Source: an uncultured Collinsella sp. (GTDB taxonomy: Bacteria; Actinomycetota; Coriobacteriia; Coriobacteriales; Coriobacteriaceae). Taken from it: 64,000 bases of DNA. Numbering within the stretch: the first letter of the stretch is position 1; each line of letters starts with the position of its first letter. Below, piece after piece: positions 43,392 to 52,194 of this stretch. The notes under the pieces were generated by a model that saw only the letters and a list, made by a program, of their open reading frames with translations, was not told where the DNA came from and searched no databases. The stretch lies in the NCBI GenBank assembly GCA_937950325.1, contig CALFDJ010000046.1, forward strand, positions 1 to 64,000. Direction: 5' to 3'. The position numbers and the translations under genes are program-made.

Positions 43392-44786
43392 TTACTTCTT
43401 GCTCTCGGGCAGGACCAGATCCACAGCGGCATCCTTGGCGGCATCGATGTGCTGAGCCACGACCGGCGTCTGCGGAAGGATCAGGTTAAGGACAATGGCC
43501 ATGATGGCGGTGGGGGTCACGGCGTTGGAGCCGATGACGGTGGACACCCAGGTGGGCATGCCCTCGCCGGCAAGGCAACCGCTGGCCATCCAGATACCCA
43601 GGCCAAAGACAACGGAGGTGCCGACGATGGTGGTGGTGCGCTGCGTGAGGCCCTCGCGGGTGAACATGCGCACACCGTTCATGGTGATGGTGCCAAAGAC
43701 GCCGACGGTCGCGCCGCCGATAACAGGCTGCGGGATGGCGGAGAGCACGGCAGAGAGCTGCGGGAACAGACCGGCGATGGCAAAGACGGCCGCGATGATC
43801 ACAAAGACCCACTTGTTGACGACCTTGTTGGAGCAGATGATGCCCACGTTCTGGCCAAGGGCGCTGGTGGGAAGACCGCCCAGCAGGCCGCCGACCATAG
43901 AAGTGAGGCCCTGGGACACGATAGCGCCGGAGAGCTCGCGCTCGGTGGGCATACGGTCGATGGAGCCCAGGCAGGCGGCGGAGACGTCACCGATAACCTG
44001 GATGGCAACCATGGGGAACACGACGGCGAGGGTAATGCAGACCTCGGGATCAAACTCGAGCGCGTAGGGCATGAGCTTGGGAAGAGCGAAGACCTGAGCG
44101 GTGGCGACGCTGGAGAAGTCGATCATGCCAAAGGGGATCGAAACGATCATGCCAACGATCATGCCAAAGAACACGGATCCCAGCTTGAGCGTGCCCTTGC
44201 CAAAGTTGGCGAGCGCGAAGACCACAGCGAAGGTGATCAGGGCGACGCACCATGCCTGCGGGGTACCCCACAGCGGCGTGCCCATGCCACCGGCCATGTA
44301 CTTGACGGCCGTGGGATAGAGAGAGACGCCAATGGAGAAGATGACCGTACCGGTCACGACGGGCGGGAACAGCCACTTGATCTTGCTGTAGGCCAGACCA
44401 AAGAGGACAGCAACGGCACCGCCGACGATCTCGCCGCCCAGCAGCGCGCCAAAGCTAAAGCCCGAGGCGCCCATGGCCTGCAGGGCCGGGAGGAACGCGA
44501 ACGAAACACCCATGACGATGGGCAGGCCGCCGCCGATACGACGGAAGGGAGCGAAGGCCTGAAGGGCCGTGTCGATTGCCGAAAGAATGAGCGCGACCTG
44601 GATGATGTCGGTGCTCTGCTGGCTATTAAAGCCGTAGACGCCGGCCATGATGACAGCCGGGGTGATGATACCGGCAAACGAAGCCAGTACGTGCTGAAGG
44701 GCACACGGGATCATTTCCTTAACGGGAGGCATGCCTTCACGAGTGAACAGGGCTTCAGTGCCGTTCTTAACCGTCTCCTGGGTCAT
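43392..44786 (-). CDS. NCS2 nucleobase:cation symporter (xanthine/uric acid permease type)
   Basis: The 464-residue transporter has about 14 hydrophobic helices and the NCS2 signature near SALGQNVGIICSNKVVNKW (Q-N-x-G-x-I), placing it in the nucleobase/ascorbate transporter family; UraA, XanQ and UacT are relatives. Position beside ssnA and ygfK indicates purine or uric acid import. The exact substrate is not set by sequence alone. The upstream gap to 45138 is A+T-rich and must hold its promoter. Confidence 0.9.
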   Translation of the reverse strand: MTQETVKNGTEALFTREGMPPVKEMIPCALQHVLASFAGIITPAVIMAGVYGFNSQQSTDIIQVALILSAIDTALQAFAPFRRIGGGLPIVMGVSFAFLPALQAMGASGFSFGALLGGEIVGGAVAVLFGLAYSKIKWLFPPVVTGTVIFSIGVSLYPTAVKYMAGGMGTPLWGTPQAWCVALITFAVVFALANFGKGTLKLGSVFFGMIVGMIVSIPFGMIDFSSVATAQVFALPKLMPYALEFDPEVCITLAVVFPMVAIQVIGDVSAACLGSIDRMPTERELSGAIVSQGLTSMVGGLLGGLPTSALGQNVGIICSNKVVNKWVFVIIAAVFAIAGLFPQLSAVLSAIPQPVIGGATVGVFGTITMNGVRMFTREGLTQRTTTIVGTSVVFGLGIWMASGCLAGEGMPTWVSTVIGSNAVTPTAIMAIVLNLILPQTPVVAQHIDAAKDAAVDLVLPESKK

Positions 44787-45138
44787 TTGACCACCAATCC
44801 TCGAAATAGTTGTTTTCGCATCTAACGCTCTATTGTGACGCAGTGCGGGGTTGAGGTTGTGCCTTCGTTGCATATCGTATTAAAGATGATTCTCATTCTC
44901 AATAATAATTTTTTGTTATCAGACTATTCTTGAGCTGAGACAATGCATTTCCGCAGGTCAAGAAAGTGTCTGGTCAAAATAACATCTAACTTTTCTTTTG
45001 GTCGACCGTTTACCGCCGAATTCCTACCGCTCGTCTGTATTACGCAATGTACCTGCGAATATACGAGATGAGGAATGGCGTGTTACCATGAGAAAAAATT
45101 GTTATGAACATTTCCGATTTCACCCCAAGGAGTTGCCC

Positions 45139-45795
45139 GTGAACGAGACCGTACGTCGCTTTTTGCCGATGGTCGATTTCCTGGAGCAGATACTCGGCAA
45201 AAACAGCGAAATCGTGCTGCACGATTTCTCGGATCCCGACCACGCCATCGTCGATATTCGCAACGGCATCGTGAGCGGTCGCAAGGTCGGCGGTCCCGCC
45301 ACCGACCTTGCGCTCAAGATCATGCACGACGCCAAGTATCGCGACCTGCCGTTTATTACGGGCTACGAGGGCCGCGGTGCCGGTGGCAAGACATTGGAGT
45401 CAGCGACGTACTTTATCCGCGAGAATGACGAGATCGTCGGCATGCTCTGCGTCAACACCGACCTCTCGACCGTGCGCTCCATCAACGCCATGGCACAGCA
45501 GCTCATGGCGTGCTTCGACGCGGCGCCGACGCGCACGGAGCCCGCCTCTATCGAGGTCGAAAGCCTTTCGGAGTCCACACAGGAGCTCATCGACCGCAGC
45601 ATTGCCGAGCTGCTGAGCGCTCGCGGGCTGGATGTGGCGTCGCTTGGTCAAAGCGACCGCGTGGACGTCATTCGCCACCTCAACGGCAACGGAGTGTTCA
45701 TGCTCAAGGGCGCCGTAGCCTGCGCCGCCACCGCGCTGGGCATCTCGGAGCCCAGCGTCTACCGCTACCTGCAAAAAGTCCGCAAGGAAGGCTAA
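45139..45795 (+). CDS. PAS/HTH transcriptional regulator, paralogue of the 21-kb regulator
   Basis: The 218-residue protein has a YheO-like PAS domain (LEQILGKNSEIVLHDFS, ATYFIRENDEIVGMLCVN) and a DauR-type HTH (LNGNGVFMLKGAVACAATAL, SEPSVYRYLQKVRK). I prefer the GTG start at 45139 because AAGGAG lies 6 nt upstream and it gives the same length as the paralogue; an ATG at 45088 is the alternative. It is divergent from the NCS2 permease gene and probably controls this half of the cluster. Confidence 0.85.
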   Translation: MNETVRRFLPMVDFLEQILGKNSEIVLHDFSDPDHAIVDIRNGIVSGRKVGGPATDLALKIMHDAKYRDLPFITGYEGRGAGGKTLESATYFIRENDEIVGMLCVNTDLSTVRSINAMAQQLMACFDAAPTRTEPASIEVESLSESTQELIDRSIAELLSARGLDVASLGQSDRVDVIRHLNGNGVFMLKGAVACAATALGISEPSVYRYLQKVRKEG

Positions 45796-45851
45796 CCCGC
45801 TGACTCCTTGGGGACGGAGGAAAACGGATCATTTTTGTCGCATCGCTTGAC

Positions 45852-45892
45852 AAAAGACCCTGCAGTTCACACGCGCTGCAGGGTCTTTTTGC
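45852..45892. terminator. Bidirectional Rho-independent terminator
   Basis: The 10-bp stem GACCCTGCAG / CTGCAGGGTC is flanked by AAAA on the left and TTTTT on the right, so it serves both the plus-strand regulator and the minus-strand ridA, which converge here. Confidence 0.9.
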
Positions 45893-45919
45893 ATGTCATG
45901 TTTAGTTGTTGCCAACGCC

Positions 45920-46297
45920 TTAGAGAGCGGCGACGACCTCGATCTCGACCAGACCGCCGGCCGGAAGGGCGGCAACCTGGAAAGCGCTGCGCGCGGGGAA
46001 CGGAGCCTCGAACTTGGAAGCGTAGATCTCGTTCACGGCAGCGAAGTCGGCGATGTCGGCCAGGTAGACCGTGGTCTTGACGACATCGGCAAAGGTGGCG
46101 CCGGCAGCGGTCAGCAGCGCCTCGACGTTAGCAAGGGACTGCTTAGCCTGGGCCTCGACGCCCTCGGGCATCTTGCCGGTTGCGGGGTCGATGCCCAGCT
46201 GGCCGGACAGGAACACCATGTTGCCGGTCTGGATGCCGGGGGAATACGGGCCGATGGCTGCGGGTGCGTTATCGGAAGACACGACGGTCTTGCTCAT
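45920..46297 (-). CDS. ridA: RidA-family enamine/imine deaminase
   Basis: The 125-residue protein has the Rid signature (IGPYSPGIQTGNMVFLSGQL, NVEALLTAAGATFADVVKTT, ending PARSAFQVAALPAGGLVEIE) with the catalytic Arg in PARSAF. RidA hydrolyses reactive 2-aminoacrylate-type enamines made by PLP lyases, which fits the diaminopropionate ammonia-lyase in this cluster. The start at 46297 is the conserved MSKTVVSS. Confidence 0.93.
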   Translation of the reverse strand: MSKTVVSSDNAPAAIGPYSPGIQTGNMVFLSGQLGIDPATGKMPEGVEAQAKQSLANVEALLTAAGATFADVVKTTVYLADIADFAAVNEIYASKFEAPFPARSAFQVAALPAGGLVEIEVVAAL

Positions 46298-46497
46298 GTT
46301 TTTCTCCTTACGATCAGATAGAGAGCGTGAGCGCGGCGTTCGCACCGGGAGGCACAATTCGGTCTGAACACCGCGCTTGATTTGGGATAGTACTCAAGGT
46401 TTCCGCGCGATGCAAGATTATTATCACATTGCGAGAATAATTTATCGCCCAACGGCGCCTGTCGGCCGCTGAACGGCACGACCGGACGGTGAAGCTC

Positions 46498-46569
46498 AAA
46501 ATGATCCGTTTCCCTCCGTCCCCCATGGATCACCTGATCCGCTGGGGACGGAGGGAAACGGATCATTTT
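46498..46569. repeat. Perfect 26-bp inverted repeat with a half copy at 45816-45838
   Basis: Arms 46498-46523 and 46544-46569 are exact inverted copies (core GGGGACGGAGGGAAACGG) around 20 nt. One arm, slightly altered, recurs alone at 45816-45838. The full copy sits between divergent genes, where a terminator is not needed, so it is more likely a mobile palindromic repeat. The rest of 46298-46675 shows only a TATACT -10-like box near 46635 before the U32 gene. Confidence 0.85.
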
Positions 46570-46675
46570 TGCTGCAAGGGCTGCTGAAGACTTTGTCCTG
46601 CTTGGGCTGCGGTCATCGTCCGCCGCAACAGCACCACTATACTTTTGAATATCTGAGCATTTTGAAAGGCAGGAT

Positions 46676-49171
46676 ATGACCGCAAACGCCAGTCGAACCA
46701 CCAACCGCAGACCCGAGCTTTTGGCCCCCGCCGGAGGCCCGGAGCCCTTTGCCGCCGCACTCGCCGCCGGGGCAGACGCCATCTACTGCGGCATGGGCAG
46801 CTTCAACGCCCGTCGCAAGGCCACCAACTTTACTGACGAGGCCTTTGAGCAAGCCTGCCGCGCCGCACATCTAGCCGGGTCGCGCGTCTACGTCACGGTC
46901 AACATCGTCATCAAGCAGTCCGAGATGGGCGATGCGCTGCAACTCATCCATCGCTGCTCCACGCTGGGCGCCGATGCCTTCATCATCCAGGACTGGGGCC
47001 TGTTCTTTGAGGTCAAGCGCACGATGCCCGGCATCGAGACGCACATCTCAACCCAAGCAAACATCCACGACGACCGCGGAACCCTTTGGTGCCGCGAGCA
47101 GGGCGCCGACCGTGTGACCCTCTCGCGCGAGCTTTCCATCGACGAGATTGCCGCCATTCATGATGCCGCGCCCGATGTGGACCTTGAGGTCTTTAGCCAT
47201 GGTGCCATCTGCTTTTGCTACTCGGGCCTGTGCCTGCTTTCGAGCTTTGCCATGGCGGGCCGCTCGGCCAACCGTGGCATGTGCGCCCAGCCCTGCCGCC
47301 TGCCCTACGAGCTGATCGACGAGAACGGTCGCGTGCTCTCCCCCGCCGGCCGCGAGCGTGCGCTATGCCCGCGTGACACCAACACCTCACAGCTTGTTCG
47401 CCGTCTGTATGACGCCGGCGCCGCGTCGCTCAAGCTCGAAGGCCGCATGAAGGCGCCCGATTACGTGTACTCCATCGTTGATGTGTATCGTCACGAAATT
47501 GACGACATGCTATCCGGAGCCACCGTTGCCAAGGACGAGGAAGCTGCCCGCCAGCGCCAGCTCAAGCGCTGCTTCAACCGCGACTTTACGCACGCCTATC
47601 AGGACGGTACCTCGGGCGACGAGATGATGAGCTATGAGCGTTCCAACAATCGCGGCCAGATCGTGGGCACGGTGCTGGGCAGCCGCCCGGCCAATCGCGA
47701 TGTGCGCGGCCTCAAGCCCGACGACCGCCGTCGCCGCGCCGCCATCGCCCGCATTGAGCTGTTTGAGCCCGTGGGCAAGGGCGACTTGTTGGAACTTCGC
47801 CACGATGACGAGTTCGACCAGTTCCTAACCACTATCGCTACCGATGATGCCGCCGCCGGTGACATCATCGAGTGTCGCGTGCCCCGCAGCATGCCCGAGG
47901 GCTGCCGCGTGCGCGTCATCCGCAGCCAGCGCGCCATCGATGCCGCCGGCGCCGCGCTCAAACGCGATGTGCTGCGCCGCCGCGCCGTGGATGTAACCGT
48001 CGTGGCACGTTTGGGTGAACCGTTTGCCGTCACGCTTACTTGCTGCGACGACCCATCGCTTACGGCCACGGCCACGGGCTTTACCGTCGAGGCCGCCAAG
48101 ACCCGCGCCGTCGAGGCGGCAGACCTGGTTGAGCATGTGGGCCGCATGGGCTCCTCGCCCTTTGAGGCTGCGAGCTTTGATGTGACGCTCGATGAGGGCT
48201 GCGGCATGGGGTTCTCCGCTGTGCACAAGGTGCGCGCTGCCGCCTGTAAAGCATTGGAGGAGACCATTCTGGCGCCGTACGAGGAGCGCGCGAAAACGCT
48301 CGAGTTGCCGGTGATTGTAACCAGCGATTCCCGCCCCGCACCCGAGCATTACCGCGATGAGCCGCAGATCTGCGCCGCCGTCACCACGCTCGAAGCCGCC
48401 GAGGCGGCTCGCGCCGAGGGCGCCGCGCGCATCTATATGACCACCGACGCGCTCGAGGCTGTCGGACTCTCCCCTGCCGATGCATTTGAGCAGGGTATCG
48501 TGCCCGTACTCGACGAGGTCTGCCGCGCCGTCGACCACGAGCGCGTCGATCCTTGGATCAATGCCGGAGCCACCGTCGCCGTCGGCAATATCTCCGAGCT
48601 CGCCGTAGCCGCGCATGCCGGCGCCACGGCCGAGATTCGCTCTTGCCTGCCGGTGCACAACATACCCTGCATGGAGGCGCTTGCCGAGCGCGGAGCCGGC
48701 GCATTTTGGCTCTCGCCCGAGATCACGCTCGACGAGATTGCCTCGCTCGGCGCCGCCGCGCCCGCGGCTCTGGGCATCACCGTCTTTGGCCGTCCGCGCG
48801 TTATGACGAGCGAACACTGCATTCTGCAGGTTGCCAACGGCTGCATCCACGATTGTGTCAACTGCCGTCTGCGTGCCCGCAAGCTCTCGCTCAAGAATAT
48901 CGACGGAAAGGTCATGCCCGTCCGCACCGACATCCACGGCCGCTCTCGCCTGTACGATGCCTACCCCATCGACCTCACGCCGCAGGTTCCTCAGCTGCTC
49001 GATGCCGGCGTGCGTCGTTTCATGGTCGACGGAACTTTGCTCGAGGCCGATGAGATTGGCCGTGCCGTCGCTCGCGTCCGTCGCGCCGTCGAGGCGGCAC
49101 AAGCCGGCCGCAAGCCCGCCGCCCGCCTGCGCGGCGCCACCTCGGGCTGCATGTTTGTGGGAATCAGCTAA
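46676..49171 (+). CDS. U32-family peptidase-like protein with DUF3656 region
   Basis: The 831-residue protein has the U32 core (PELLAPAGGPEPFAAALAAG, DAIYCGMGSFNARRKATNF, and EVFSHGAICFCYSGLCLLSS with the family signature and conserved cysteines) in residues 12-290, then a long C-terminal part with a second U32-like block (ILQVANGCIHDCVNCRLR). Related long proteins are the RlhA-type 23S rRNA hydroxylation factors and collagenase-like peptidases; the cysteines suggest an Fe-S cluster. The 15-nt gap to the next gene suggests co-transcription. Confidence 0.85.
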   Translation: MTANASRTTNRRPELLAPAGGPEPFAAALAAGADAIYCGMGSFNARRKATNFTDEAFEQACRAAHLAGSRVYVTVNIVIKQSEMGDALQLIHRCSTLGADAFIIQDWGLFFEVKRTMPGIETHISTQANIHDDRGTLWCREQGADRVTLSRELSIDEIAAIHDAAPDVDLEVFSHGAICFCYSGLCLLSSFAMAGRSANRGMCAQPCRLPYELIDENGRVLSPAGRERALCPRDTNTSQLVRRLYDAGAASLKLEGRMKAPDYVYSIVDVYRHEIDDMLSGATVAKDEEAARQRQLKRCFNRDFTHAYQDGTSGDEMMSYERSNNRGQIVGTVLGSRPANRDVRGLKPDDRRRRAAIARIELFEPVGKGDLLELRHDDEFDQFLTTIATDDAAAGDIIECRVPRSMPEGCRVRVIRSQRAIDAAGAALKRDVLRRRAVDVTVVARLGEPFAVTLTCCDDPSLTATATGFTVEAAKTRAVEAADLVEHVGRMGSSPFEAASFDVTLDEGCGMGFSAVHKVRAAACKALEETILAPYEERAKTLELPVIVTSDSRPAPEHYRDEPQICAAVTTLEAAEAARAEGAARIYMTTDALEAVGLSPADAFEQGIVPVLDEVCRAVDHERVDPWINAGATVAVGNISELAVAAHAGATAEIRSCLPVHNIPCMEALAERGAGAFWLSPEITLDEIASLGAAAPAALGITVFGRPRVMTSEHCILQVANGCIHDCVNCRLRARKLSLKNIDGKVMPVRTDIHGRSRLYDAYPIDLTPQVPQLLDAGVRRFMVDGTLLEADEIGRAVARVRRAVEAAQAGRKPAARLRGATSGCMFVGIS

Positions 49172-49186
49172 CCGAAAGGCTTACAC

Positions 49187-49846
49187 GTGAACGAAGAACC
49201 TCAAGTCCTTTACTGCGACGCCTGGCTCATGGCCATCGACAAACCCGCCGGCATGATCGTCCACGGTGACGGCACCGGCGAGCGCACGCTCACCGACTAC
49301 GCCAGCGACCTGCTGCTGGCGATGGGCGACGGCTTTGCCGCGACCGACATGCAGCCGCTCAACCGCCTGGACCGCGACACCACCGGCGTGGTGCTGTTCT
49401 CGCTCGACAAGCAGACGCAGCCCGCCTTTGACCAGATGATCATCGACCACGCTTTCGAAAAGCACTACCTGGCGCTCGCCGAGGGCAAAATCGACTGGAA
49501 CGAAAAGCTCATCGGCAAGCCCATCGCCCGCGACCGCCACGACAGCCGAAAGATGCGCGTCAGCGCCAGCGGCAAGCCGTCTCAAACGCGCGTGAAGGTG
49601 CTCAAGCGTCTTAAGAGCCGTCGTGGCCTGCCCACGCGCTCGTATATCGATGTCGAGCTGCTCACCGGCCGCAAGCACCAAATCCGTGTGCATCTGGCGA
49701 GCGAGCGTCATCCCCTGGTTGGCGACGACCTGTACGGCACGCCGCGTCCTTGCGGCCTCATGCTCCACGCCCACAGCGTGTCCTTTACGCATCCCGTAAC
49801 CGGTGAGCACATCCACATCGAAGCCCCCTGCCCCTGGGAGCCCTAA
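49187..49846 (+). CDS. RluA-family pseudouridine synthase
   Basis: The 219-residue enzyme has the RluA core: LMAIDKPAGMIVH (about 14-26), LNRLDRDTTGVVLF with the catalytic Asp (about 62-75), HYLALAEG, and GRKHQIRVHLA. The usual H-R-L-D is N-R-L-D here, keeping the catalytic Asp. There is no N-terminal S4 domain, so it is a short RluA-type enzyme modifying rRNA or tRNA. The start is a GTG with GAAAGG upstream. Confidence 0.88.
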   Translation: MNEEPQVLYCDAWLMAIDKPAGMIVHGDGTGERTLTDYASDLLLAMGDGFAATDMQPLNRLDRDTTGVVLFSLDKQTQPAFDQMIIDHAFEKHYLALAEGKIDWNEKLIGKPIARDRHDSRKMRVSASGKPSQTRVKVLKRLKSRRGLPTRSYIDVELLTGRKHQIRVHLASERHPLVGDDLYGTPRPCGLMLHAHSVSFTHPVTGEHIHIEAPCPWEP

Positions 49847-49884
49847 ACCACCACAATGGGGACAGGCGCCTTCGCGGTGGTTTT
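49845..49884 (+). terminator. Hairpin overlapping the stop codon of the RluA-type gene
   Basis: AAACCACC (49845-49852) and GGTGGTTT (49876-49883) form an 8-bp stem followed by TT. The weak T-run makes termination uncertain. Confidence 0.45.
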
Positions 49885-49906
49885 GGCCTTAGCCCGTCCC
49901 CTGCTG

Positions 49907-50653
49907 CTAGACCGTGATGACGTTGTCCATTGCCCGGTACTTGGCGGGGACCTCGCCTGCGGTAATAATCGTTGCGTCGCGGAAGTCCGCGAACTTGACG
50001 GGCGCCACCATGCCAAATTTACTGGCGTCCGAGATTACGAAGCGTTTGGCGGTATGGCGCATCGAGATACGCTTGACCTGTGCTTCCTCGATATCCGGTG
50101 TGGTGAGACCTTGCTCGGCGGCGATGCCGTTGGATCCCCAAAAGCCGCAGTTGAAGTTATAGCGGTCCAGGGTTGCCAAGGCATCGGGGCCAACGAGCGC
50201 CTCGGTCTCGGGTTTGAGCTCGCCGCCCAGCACCACGGTACGCATGCCGCGCAAAGCAAGGTGCTGAGCATGGAGCACGGAATCGGTCACATAGGTGACG
50301 CCGTCGAGACGCGGAAGATGCTCGATGAGCTTGAGGGTCGTTGAGCCCGAATCGATATACACAAAGCTATCGGGCTCCACCAGGGCCGCGGCACGAGCAC
50401 AGATGCGCTCCTTGTCATCGTTATGGAGATCGCTGCGCTCGCTGATCGTCAAGTCGCGCGTCACGTGCGCGCGCTCCAGACTCGTCGCACCTCCGTGCAC
50501 CTTGGCGATACGGTGCGCGCGGTCGAGCGTTTGCAAGTCACGGCGAATGGTGGACGGTGTCACGCCCAGGGCCTCGGCAAGTTCCGGCACGGTAACCGAG
50601 CCGGCCTGCTGCACCATCGACACGATCGCATTGAGCCTATCTTCCGCAAGCAT
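49907..50653 (-). CDS. DeoR/GlpR-family transcriptional regulator
   Basis: The 248-residue repressor has the DeoR winged helix (VTVPELAEALGVTPSTIRRDL, about 19-39) and the C-terminal sugar-phosphate-sensing DeoRC domain (YIDSGSTTLKLIEHL, WGSNGIAAEQGLTTPD, KFGMVAP). Members respond to phosphorylated sugars. It follows the oxidoreductase by 3 nt in one operon and presumably regulates it. The 60 nt after its stop hold no gene. Confidence 0.9.
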   Translation of the reverse strand: MLAEDRLNAIVSMVQQAGSVTVPELAEALGVTPSTIRRDLQTLDRAHRIAKVHGGATSLERAHVTRDLTISERSDLHNDDKERICARAAALVEPDSFVYIDSGSTTLKLIEHLPRLDGVTYVTDSVLHAQHLALRGMRTVVLGGELKPETEALVGPDALATLDRYNFNCGFWGSNGIAAEQGLTTPDIEEAQVKRISMRHTAKRFVISDASKFGMVAPVKFADFRDATIITAGEVPAKYRAMDNVITV

Positions 50654-50656
50654 CGC

Positions 50657-51736
50657 TTACTCCTCCTCGGGGTACACGACTCCCCAATCGGCGCGGAGCT
50701 TGGTCATAAGCTCCATAACATCAGAAGCATAATCCAGCAGCTCGCGCTTGGAGTCGTCGCCGGCAACGGCCTTCTCAAGATCGGCCATCTCATAGCAAAG
50801 GGCGTAAGCTTCGGTGCCGGCGTGGACCTCCTCGCGGTGGCCGTCCACAGTCCACACGATGGTCGCGTGATCGGCGCGCGGATACTCGTTGACCTCGATA
50901 TAGCACTTGTCGAAGCTGATAACCGAACGCTTGGGCTGCTTGGAGTGGAGCGTAAGGCTCACCACGCCCAGCTGCTGCTCGGCGTTACGGCAGACAATGC
51001 CACTCGCGACGTCAACGCCGGTCTCACAGGTGTTGCCCAGAGAGACGATCTCAGCGGGCTGGCTTGCCATAAAGAGACGCATGACGGACAGGGCATACAC
51101 GCCAATATCGAGCATGGCACCGCCGGCGAGACTACGGTTGTAGAACCGGTTGGTCAGGTCCCCGTACTCCTTATAGCTGCCAAAGTTGAGCTGAGCGAGG
51201 TTCATACGGCCAAAGTCGCCCGCATCCATGCGACGGCGCAGCTCCTGATACAGCGGCATGTGGAGCACCGTGGTGGCATCCATAAGAACCACGTTGTGCT
51301 CGTCAGCGATGGCACGGGCCTCGTCGAGCTCGGCAGAGTTGAGGGTAATGGCCTTCTCGCAGAGCACGTGCTTGCCGGCGGCCAGCGCAGCACGCAGATA
51401 GGTGATATGCGTGTTGTGCGGCGTGGTGATATAGACAGCGTCGATGTCCGGATCGGCGTAGAGGTCCTCGACCGTCTCGTACACCTTCTCGACGCCATAC
51501 TGCTCGGCAAAAGCCTGGGCTTTGGAAAGCGTACGGTTGGCGACACCCGCGAGCTTGCGGCCGGCCAGCGCGAGGGACTGGGCCATTTGGTTGGCGATAA
51601 CACCGCACCCGATCACTGCCCAGCGAAGCTCGGGAGCCGTAAAAATGTCGTTTGGGAACGGCTTATCCTGGACCGAAGCGAACGCTGCTTTTGCGGCTGC
51701 CGCGGAGTCGAGTGGAGCCTGCTTGGAATCTGCCAT
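50657..51736 (-). CDS. Gfo/Idh/MocA-family oxidoreductase
   Basis: The 359-residue protein has an N-terminal NAD(P)-binding fold (AVIGCGVIANQMAQSL, about 40-55; YITTPHNTH; GKHVLCEKAITLN with the family E-K-P-like motif, here E-K-A) and a C-terminal oxidoreductase domain. Substrates are usually sugars or inositols. The ATG at 51736 has AGGAGG 6 nt upstream. The DeoR gene follows in the same unit. Confidence 0.88.
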   Translation of the reverse strand: MADSKQAPLDSAAAAKAAFASVQDKPFPNDIFTAPELRWAVIGCGVIANQMAQSLALAGRKLAGVANRTLSKAQAFAEQYGVEKVYETVEDLYADPDIDAVYITTPHNTHITYLRAALAAGKHVLCEKAITLNSAELDEARAIADEHNVVLMDATTVLHMPLYQELRRRMDAGDFGRMNLAQLNFGSYKEYGDLTNRFYNRSLAGGAMLDIGVYALSVMRLFMASQPAEIVSLGNTCETGVDVASGIVCRNAEQQLGVVSLTLHSKQPKRSVISFDKCYIEVNEYPRADHATIVWTVDGHREEVHAGTEAYALCYEMADLEKAVAGDDSKRELLDYASDVMELMTKLRADWGVVYPEEE

Positions 51737-51779
51737 ATGTGCCTCCTGAGTCATCGGAAGTTCTTCATTTCCAACAGCC

Positions 51780-51935
51780 TTATATTCGCACAAATGCGCG
51801 CGCATTTGCTTGTATTTGCGTGTTTATTTGTTTATCGGTCATTATTTAGCCATATTTTGCACATTTTTACGCGGTCATACGCATTAACACGCAATGCTAT
51901 GCGCGATAATGCGCATGCGAGGATCCTTGTAAAGG
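51780..51935. promoter_or_regulatory. A+T-rich promoter region with short direct repeats
   Basis: Read on the minus strand, CAAAT units recur at about 10-12-nt spacing between 51795 and 51830, and GCGTNNNAATGCG-like elements recur between 51860 and 51915. They lie upstream of the oxidoreductase-DeoR operon and could be DeoR operators. The sites are degenerate, so the exact box is uncertain. Confidence 0.4.
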
Positions 51936-52066
51936 ATAAAGAAGCGGAACACCAAAGCCCAAAAAGGCAGAGCAGGCTGTCTTACTCTTCCCCTCTAGGG
52001 GCATCAGGCATCAATGGACCGTCCCAAACTGCCGACACATGGGGACTGTCCCCAACTGCCGGGACT

Positions 52067-52125
52067 ACTCATTTAAGTCTGTCCCCAATGAGCACAATCA
52101 CTCATTTAAGTCTGTCCCCAATGAG
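52067..52125. repeat. Direct repeat, two 26-bp copies
   Basis: Copies at 52067-52092 and 52100-52125 (ACTCATTTAAGTCTGTCCCC core) are identical and separated by 7 nt. Related GGGGAC/GTCCCC words also occur at 52019-52058. They lie between the rplX terminator and the oxidoreductase promoter. Confidence 0.8.
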
Positions 52126-52133
52126 TAGGGATA

Positions 52134-52168
52134 GAAAAAGGCCCGGGTGCCGTGGCATCCGGGCCTTT
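52134..52168 (-). terminator. Rho-independent terminator after rplX
   Basis: On the minus strand GGCCCGGATGCC and GGCACCCGGGCC pair around ACG, with AAA before and TTTTT after. It lies 27 nt past the rplX stop and ends the upstream half of the ribosomal operon. Confidence 0.92.
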
Positions 52169-52194
52169 GCTAGCAACTTGATGTTGCGGGCAGC

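Noticed and set aside
44886..44912. A Fur-like iron box (GATTCTCATTCTCAATAAT) upstream of the NCS2 permease gene
   Set aside because: The match is partial and iron control of a purine permease is not supported by anything else in the window.
10515..52194. An integrative element with integrase and attachment sites
   Set aside because: I find no integrase, transposase or tRNA target and no matching direct repeats at the two ends, so I do not call a specific mobile element.
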